From positions 1 to 46,111 of the IMG/VR virus record IMGVR_UViG_3300025098_000083: a stretch of 46,111 nt of DNA. One strand, given 5' to 3'. Position 1 is the first letter of the stretch. Each line of letters starts with the position of its first letter. Below the pieces are notes generated by a model, which had not been told where the DNA came from, did not search any database, and saw only the letters and a program-made list of their open reading frames with translations. Shown here piece by piece: positions 42,403 through 46,111 of this stretch. Both the position numbers and the translations under genes were made by a program. The stretch comes from a virus.

Positions 42403-43155
42403 TTACAGATAATCAAGCACTTGCGAACTATCTACGTTGTCAATTAGTTTTTGTATTGCTGCTTTTTTAATTTCGGATACTCTTACGTAAGAACTAGGTC
42501 CTTCAATACCTATAATCTTTGCGATGTCATTAGCAGAATGCTTATCGCAATCCAATCCGTAAGATAAGCGTAATACTTCATATTCTTTTGGATTTAAGTT
42601 CTTTTTTAGTATACTTTTTAAATATATATTAAGCATACCTAAATTATATGGTTCAGATCTGTCTGGCACTTGATCAAAATAACTTTCTTCGTTATCAATT
42701 TGTTCGTCTATACTTAAAAATATACTATTAAAAAATATTTCAACTATTTTTTTATCCTCAGGATTTTGGCGCATTTCGTTTAATCTATGTTCTGGTATAC
42801 GTATATGTCCTCTAGTTATATCTATTGATCTGCGTATTGCACCTTTAATTCTTTTAGATAGAAAAGATTTAATTGTTTTTTCAGGATCTTCTGATTCAAC
42901 TATCTTACTCATTTCTATTTTATCAACTGCAGCAACTAATCCTTTACTTCCTTCTTGTATAAGGTCAGTTATATCTAATATACCTGATGCTTGTTGTGAT
43001 GTTGCAAATTTATGTGCCATGTTTTCTACTAATGGTAAGAATCTTATGATTAGCTCATCTCTAGTGTAAAGATCATACGTTTGTTTATCTTCTGGCATAC
43101 TGTTTTGTAAATCAGTTTTATACCGAATGTAGTTCTTTACATTATATTTTTTCAT
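42403..43155 (-). CDS. RNA polymerase sigma-70-family factor
   Basis: A 250-residue sigma-like factor. Region 2: LPLVENMAHKFATSQQASG, ILDITDLIQEGSKGLVAAVD, FLSKRIKGAIRRSID, which are the core-binding and -10 recognition helices. Region 3-like IRIPEHRLNEMRQ follows. Region 4: LNPKEYEVLRLSYGLDCDKH, SANDIAKIIGIEG, SYVRVSEIKKAAIQKLI, the -35-binding HTH. It is complete but short, like other phage sigma factors (for example T4 gp55). It may direct host RNA polymerase to late promoters; which ones is inference. The HTH gene lies four bases upstream. Confidence 0.9.
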   Translation of the reverse strand: MKKYNVKNYIRYKTDLQNSMPEDKQTYDLYTRDELIIRFLPLVENMAHKFATSQQASGILDITDLIQEGSKGLVAAVDKIEMSKIVESEDPEKTIKSFLSKRIKGAIRRSIDITRGHIRIPEHRLNEMRQNPEDKKIVEIFFNSIFLSIDEQIDNEESYFDQVPDRSEPYNLGMLNIYLKSILKKNLNPKEYEVLRLSYGLDCDKHSANDIAKIIGIEGPSSYVRVSEIKKAAIQKLIDNVDSSQVLDYL

Positions 43156-43159
43156 GTGC

Positions 43160-43774
43160 TTAAATCATAGAGTTCAATAAATTTTTTTCGGTTTTTAATT
43201 GGTTATCAAGGTTTCTGTACACGGTTCGGGTTGAACAGCCAAGCATCCGTGCGATGGTTTGAACTGTTATGCATTCATGCATATCGTGTATAGCATTCAT
43301 GCATTCATATATATTTTCTTTTGTTGCAATCTTAGATCGACCAATTAGTTTGCCTACAATACTTAACTTTTCTGATCGGGTTAACCCAGTAATATCATTG
43401 AATATTATTTTACGCGATTTATTTTTTGGTGGTCGTTCCAAATCTAATTTATAAATGTCATTAATAATACTCATCAATATATCCTCAGATATTTCAAAGG
43501 TAATAAAATTATTTGGTTTATATGCAATATGTTTGCATAAACTTTTAAATCCTTGCTCTGATAGGTTAGGATTTAAATATGTTAACACAAGTAAATGCCA
43601 TTTCAAAGATCTATATGTATTGATCTTAGCTTTGCTTCTGAATAGTTCGTAACATTCATGCGTGCCGTCTTTATAAAACTTTCCCCATTCAAATACATTA
43701 GAAGGTTTATCTGTAACTGGATCTCTCCGATATATTATTCTATTATTATTTAAATATTCCATCCTGCGTGACAT
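43160..43774 (-). CDS. Helix-turn-helix DNA-binding protein
   Basis: A 204-residue protein. The C-terminal part ITVQTIARMLGCSTRTVYRN (about residues 168-187) is a clear HTH of the sigma-4/resolvase type. The N-terminal two thirds are a helical domain (INTYRSLKWHLLVLTYLNPN, GFKSLCKHIAYKPNNFITFE) with no recognised family. Next to a sigma factor it may be a regulator of the early-to-late switch or a replication factor. A segment just before the start (43775-43814) could hold its promoter. Confidence 0.7.
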   Translation of the reverse strand: MSRRMEYLNNNRIIYRRDPVTDKPSNVFEWGKFYKDGTHECYELFRSKAKINTYRSLKWHLLVLTYLNPNLSEQGFKSLCKHIAYKPNNFITFEISEDILMSIINDIYKLDLERPPKNKSRKIIFNDITGLTRSEKLSIVGKLIGRSKIATKENIYECMNAIHDMHECITVQTIARMLGCSTRTVYRNLDNQLKTEKNLLNSMI

Positions 43775-43814
43775 TAGCCTGCTACTCGTTATATATTAAT
43801 TAGCTTACGTCGCA

Positions 43815-44033
43815 TCACATTTCAAGAAGTTTTAGCCTTTGGCTATACTTTTTAATAAGGTCTGCTTTATGTTTTAATATTTTTACTGGTATAATACCGC
43901 TGTGATTATAAGACAGAACGTCTTCAATTATTTCTTGCCTTAATAAGTATATATTATTCCATATATAATCTTTATGATCTTTAGTTCTGTTTACCCAGAT
44001 TACAATTTGTTTATTACCTATTTTAATTTTCAT
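43815..44033 (-). CDS. Small basic protein, unknown
   Basis: A 72-residue protein, MKIKIGNKQIVIWVNRTKDH, with a C-terminal helix HKADLIKKYSQRLKLLEM. It overlaps the upstream gene by four bases, the usual coupling in this early run. No recognised family. It is separated from the HTH gene by 40 bases. Confidence 0.6.
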   Translation of the reverse strand: MKIKIGNKQIVIWVNRTKDHKDYIWNNIYLLRQEIIEDVLSYNHSGIIPVKILKHKADLIKKYSQRLKLLEM

Positions 44034-44248
44034 AATATATTATCAATTTTTCTTTGTATATGTTCAAGCCTTCGTTTAATTATACTTGCTCTTTCATATT
44101 GTTCAGACTCTTCACACTGTTCTAACAATTCGCTTAAGCGGCTATGTTCGTCTAGCAATATTAAGAAATTATTTCCTTCGCCGGTAATTTTTTTATATAA
44201 TTTATCTGCAATCATTTCAGCAATTACTTTAGCTTCCTTTTCAGTCAT
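44030..44248 (-). CDS. Small helical protein with UVR-like motif
   Basis: A 72-residue acidic helical protein. The segment LLEQCEESEQYERASIIKRR followed by LEHIQRKIDNIL resembles a UVR motif (a helical hairpin with xxxYExAAxLRDxI pattern used by UvrB, UvrC and ClpC adaptors for protein contacts). The N-terminus KEAKVIAEMIADKLYKKITG is also helical. It could be an adaptor or inhibitor of a host machine; the similarity is weak. Confidence 0.55.
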   Translation of the reverse strand: MTEKEAKVIAEMIADKLYKKITGEGNNFLILLDEHSRLSELLEQCEESEQYERASIIKRRLEHIQRKIDNIL

Positions 44249-44450
44249 CAGTTGTTTCTATTAATTTATAGATATAATTTAACACCTTAAGTTCTGTCTG
44301 AGCACCTTCAATAAGGCTATTCATTTCTTCACGTGTAATATTACCTTTAAACACACCGCTTTTAAGTTCACGACGTAAATCGTTTAAGTGTATATTGGCG
44401 TGTATTACTTTAGCATAGATTTTATTGTTTGCTCTTTCTTTAGTTGTCAT
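44241..44450 (-). CDS. Small helical protein, unknown
   Basis: A 69-residue protein if started at ATG 44450 (MTTKERANNKIYAKVIHANI). A further in-frame ATG at 44471 gives 76 residues but a longer overlap with the upstream gene. The rest, HLNDLRRELKSGVFKGNITR, EEMNSLIEGAQTELKVLNYI and YKLIETTDD, is helical. No recognised family. It overlaps the next gene by eight bases. Confidence 0.6.
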   Translation of the reverse strand: MTTKERANNKIYAKVIHANIHLNDLRRELKSGVFKGNITREEMNSLIEGAQTELKVLNYIYKLIETTDD

Positions 44451-44922
44451 GTTTAAATTGTTTATCATCAATTATATTATCAAGTTGACTACGTAAAACA
44501 TCTGTAAATTTATGCCCCATTGATTCCATTTTAATTAAACAATTACGGGTAAAGGTATACATTTCTTTATTTTGTAATAATTTAATTCTATATTTATCAC
44601 GGTAGAATCTATTAGGATCAATGCTTTTAACTTGCAATCGCATTTTATTATCCAACTGTTCTTTTAGTTTTAAATATTTATTGTGATAATTTTTTTCCCA
44701 TAAAGGATTAATTACATTTTCAAATAATTTAAGACCGTGAATAACGGTTGCGTGATCTTTGCTTACTGTTCTTCCAATAGAAGTTAATGATTCTCCTGAA
44801 TAATCTTGAGCTAATTTATAATAAATTGCTCTGGGATACACTACATCACGTCGGCGTGTAGTTTCTTGTATTCTTTTATTAAATGCGTTGTTTACTGCGT
44901 TTCTAATAGCTATCGAGTTCAT
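44440..44922 (-). CDS. Stand-alone DnaA domain IV-like DNA-binding protein
   Basis: A 160-residue protein whose residues about 22-70 match the DnaA-box-binding domain of bacterial initiator DnaA: RRRDVVYPRAIYYKLAQDYS, then ESLTSIGRTVSKDHATVIHG (D56, H57, T59, V60, H62, the DHxTVxH signature). It lacks the AAA+ ATPase and other DnaA domains; the rest is a basic helical tail (RFYRDKYRIKLLQNKEMY). It probably binds DnaA-box-like DNA and may start phage replication, recruit the host machinery, or block host initiation. It sits early in the leftward transcript. Confidence 0.85.
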   Translation of the reverse strand: MNSIAIRNAVNNAFNKRIQETTRRRDVVYPRAIYYKLAQDYSGESLTSIGRTVSKDHATVIHGLKLFENVINPLWEKNYHNKYLKLKEQLDNKMRLQVKSIDPNRFYRDKYRIKLLQNKEMYTFTRNCLIKMESMGHKFTDVLRSQLDNIIDDKQFKHDN

Positions 44923-45037
44923 GTGGTTTTGTTTTTGCGTGTGGGTTAATAGTTGGTTGTTTCCATTTATATCCTAATATGGGATGTATTTTGTAATCGT
45001 GTACATCCGAAAACATTAATTCTTTTTCTTTTTTCAT
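44903..45037 (-). CDS. Tiny protein between the DUF8033-like and DnaA-like genes
   Basis: A 44-residue frame: MKKEKELMFSDVHDYKIHPI, LGYKWKQPTINPHAKTKPHE and LDSY. Its ATG overlaps the stop of the upstream gene in TAATG and its own TAG overlaps the DnaA-like start by 20 bases, so it fits the packing of this block exactly. No known family; the Lys/His/Pro-rich tail has no motif. Confidence 0.6.
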   Translation of the reverse strand: MKKEKELMFSDVHDYKIHPILGYKWKQPTINPHAKTKPHELDSY

Positions 45038-45243
45038 TATACTATTTCTAAATTAAGTTCATGTGCTACGTAATTAATGTGTCTGCTTGTTGTAGGACTG
45101 CTTGCGCCTACGCCATCTACCCACCAAGGCATTTTCTTTAGTGTGTTACCGTAGATTGTTGCAACGTGTGTATCATATGAAATAATTGCGTCGCCACATC
45201 TTTTAAGGTTTTGTTTGTATCTGTCAAATCTTACTGGTCTCAT
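45037..45243 (-). CDS. Small conserved phage protein (DUF8033-like)
   Basis: A 68-residue protein: MRPVRFDRYKQNLKRCGDAI, ISYDTHVATIYGNTLKKMPW and SSPTTSRHINYVAHELNLEI. The GDxIxSYxTxVAxI ... TTxHINYxAxEL pattern is one I associate with a small phage domain of unknown function (DUF8033). The family is common near early genes of marine phages. Start overlaps the preceding gene by four bases. Confidence 0.7.
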   Translation of the reverse strand: MRPVRFDRYKQNLKRCGDAIISYDTHVATIYGNTLKKMPWWVDGVGASSPTTSRHINYVAHELNLEIV

Positions 45244-45461
45244 AGTTTTATAAATGTTAATGGTTTAATATATTTGTTAATGAATTTGCCAATTGATTCA
45301 GCATTGCGCATGCCTTCAAACATAAAGGGTTCAACGCTTTTGTAAAGGTATTCTCGGTTGTTTACAAATGTAAGCGTAAGCTCACTGGTTTCGTAGTTGT
45401 ACTCCGCAAGTTTAATTGCTGCAGAGTTTACATTGATTCTTTCTTTAATTAGTTTTTTCAT
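45240..45461 (-). CDS. KTSC-domain protein
   Basis: A 73-residue protein nearly all of which is a KTSC domain: INVNSAAIKLAEYNYETSEL, TLTFVNNREYLYKSVEPFMF and EGMRNAESIGKFINKYIKPL. KTSC domains are small beta-alpha domains found in phage and bacterial proteins and are of uncertain biochemical role, possibly nucleic-acid binding (they occur fused to lysyl-tRNA synthetase-like proteins). Overlaps the upstream gene by 17 bases. Confidence 0.75.
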   Translation of the reverse strand: MKKLIKERINVNSAAIKLAEYNYETSELTLTFVNNREYLYKSVEPFMFEGMRNAESIGKFINKYIKPLTFIKL

Positions 45462-45669
45462 GGTTATTTAATTTTATTATATTATCAAGGGTCTTGCGTG
45501 TTAATTCTGCAGATGGTATTCCGTCTACAATATCTGTTGTTATATCTTTGGGGTAATGTTTAAATATGTTTTCAATTACCCCGTCAAGTACATGGTCGTC
45601 CAGCTCGTTGTTGAGTGTGTAGTGATCGGTCTTGTTCTTATATGTAATTGATAGCTTACTCAGTCCCAT
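45445..45669 (-). CDS. Small early protein, unknown
   Basis: A 74-residue protein: MGLSKLSITYKNKTDHYTLN, NELDDHVLDGVIENIFKHYP and KDITTDIVDGIPSAELTRKT, with no recognised family. The first part is a beta hairpin-like segment and the rest helical. It overlaps the upstream gene by 14 bases and the KTSC gene by 17, so all three are coupled. Confidence 0.6.
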   Translation of the reverse strand: MGLSKLSITYKNKTDHYTLNNELDDHVLDGVIENIFKHYPKDITTDIVDGIPSAELTRKTLDNIIKLNNHEKTN

Positions 45670-45985
45670 TGTCGTCTATGTTTTCGCTTAGCCATCTTTC
45701 AATCTCGTACTCGTCCATATATTCATCTACATCATCCATAAGAATTTTAGCTCCAGGAATATTTTCAGCAACTTGTACTATGCGCTCCATGATGGTATTA
45801 AAATCAGGTTGGTAATAGTATACATCATTTTCCCAGTTAAGACAGCCAGGGTCTTCAGTTAAAATATAAACATTGTATCCGTCTGCTGTCATGTACTCAG
45901 TTAATTGTAATTCATTATCGCAATAGTTGTCAAAGTTTGTGATAGTTACTTCTAAGTGTTGTTCTAGTCTTTCTAATGGTGTCAT
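45656..45985 (-). CDS. Acidic early protein, unknown
   Basis: A 109-residue strongly acidic protein, first gene of the leftward block: MTPLERLEQHLEVTITNFDN, MTADGYNVYILTEDPGCLNW, ILMDDVDEYMDEYEIERWLS and a DNGTE tail. Such charge is common in DNA mimics or host-takeover proteins of phages, but no family is recognised. The preceding 126 bases are non-coding and hold the probable promoter. Confidence 0.65.
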   Translation of the reverse strand: MTPLERLEQHLEVTITNFDNYCDNELQLTEYMTADGYNVYILTEDPGCLNWENDVYYYQPDFNTIMERIVQVAENIPGAKILMDDVDEYMDEYEIERWLSENIDDNGTE

Positions 45986-46111
45986 AATTTTTGGTTTTAA
46001 GGTTTATAATATTGTACGGAGGAGGAGGAACATTACCCTTACTTCATCTCGAGATTTTATTTGCCCGTCGGCAATCCCCCGTAGTTGATTACACATATAT
46101 GTATGTGTATA
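45986..46111 (-). promoter_or_regulatory. Non-coding leader/promoter region of the leftward block
   Basis: No credible gene lies here. The minus strand has an AT-rich part near the start codon (CAATATTATAAACC), a purine-rich CGGAGGAGGAGGA on the plus strand at about 46016-46029, and a GC-rich patch (GCCCGTCGGCAATCCCCCG, about 46060-46080) that stands out from AT-rich surroundings. The promoter of the leftward block must lie here or beyond the window, but I cannot pick a single -35/-10 pair with confidence. Confidence 0.5.
46090..46109. repeat. Inverted repeat at the right window edge
   Basis: TACACATA-TATG-TATGTGTA is a perfect 8-bp inverted repeat with a 4-base spacer, two bases from the end of the window. 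There is no T-run after it on the visible side. It could be an operator, a hairpin of a transcript that continues beyond the edge, or a genome-terminus feature. Confidence 0.5.

Noticed and set aside
44600-45036. Cluster of DnaA boxes near the DnaA-like gene
   Set aside because: Only imperfect matches such as TTATCCAAC at about 44647 were seen; not enough for an origin call.
1-46111. CRISPR array, tRNA genes, integrase or attachment sites
   Set aside because: No regularly spaced repeats, cloverleaf sequences or recombinase motifs were found by reading; a tRNA search program would be needed for a firm negative.

Overview
The window looks like most or all of one AT-rich tailed-phage genome, with a podovirus-like (short-tailed) gene set and a probable marine Bacteroidota (flavobacterial-type) host. 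Support for a phage: large terminase, portal, scaffold, major capsid protein, tail nozzle, and a gp14/gp15/gp16-like trio of internal virion proteins, with no sheath, tape measure or integrase. Support for the host is indirect: start codons lack Shine-Dalgarno sequences and sit behind A/T-rich leaders (usual in Bacteroidota), and the family mix matches what I know of uncultured marine phages. Host assignment is inference.

Layout. Two long convergent gene blocks meet at a shared TTAA at 32452-32455. The rightward block (96-32455) begins with chaperonin genes (GroEL, GroES), a winged-helix protein and a run of small proteins, including two tiny membrane/CxC proteins, a mini-metallopeptidase and a holin. 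It continues with a tandem GroES-like protein and then terminase, portal, scaffold, capsid, neck/tail, tail nozzle (as two genes), an acetyltransferase, ejection proteins (the last 2230 residues long), small basic proteins and an M15 peptidase endolysin. A hairpin terminator follows the capsid gene and another follows the next gene.

The leftward block (45985-32452) begins with small early proteins (KTSC domain and others), a stand-alone DnaA DNA-binding domain, an HTH protein and a sigma-70-family factor. Next come recombination and replication genes: ERF annealase, RecE-like exonuclease, SSB with a DDLPF tail, primase-helicase and a T7 endonuclease I-like resolvase. It ends with nucleotide metabolism: thymidylate synthase, a GIY-YIG/MazG fusion, a second MazG-like protein, and class I ribonucleotide reductase (NrdB, NrdA), interspersed with membrane, secreted and tiny proteins.

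Working model. The leftward block is probably early/middle. It makes dNTPs, builds a replication and recombination apparatus and supplies a sigma factor that may switch on the rightward late block, which builds, folds, packages and releases virions. No DNA polymerase, RNA polymerase, ligase, tRNA, CRISPR array or integrase was found. The most notable content is the phage-encoded chaperonin set: a GroEL with altered substrate-binding residues, a GroES, and a separate protein that appears to carry two GroES-like domains beside the packaging genes. Many genes overlap by 1-20 bases, and several real-looking genes are only 33-50 codons long.
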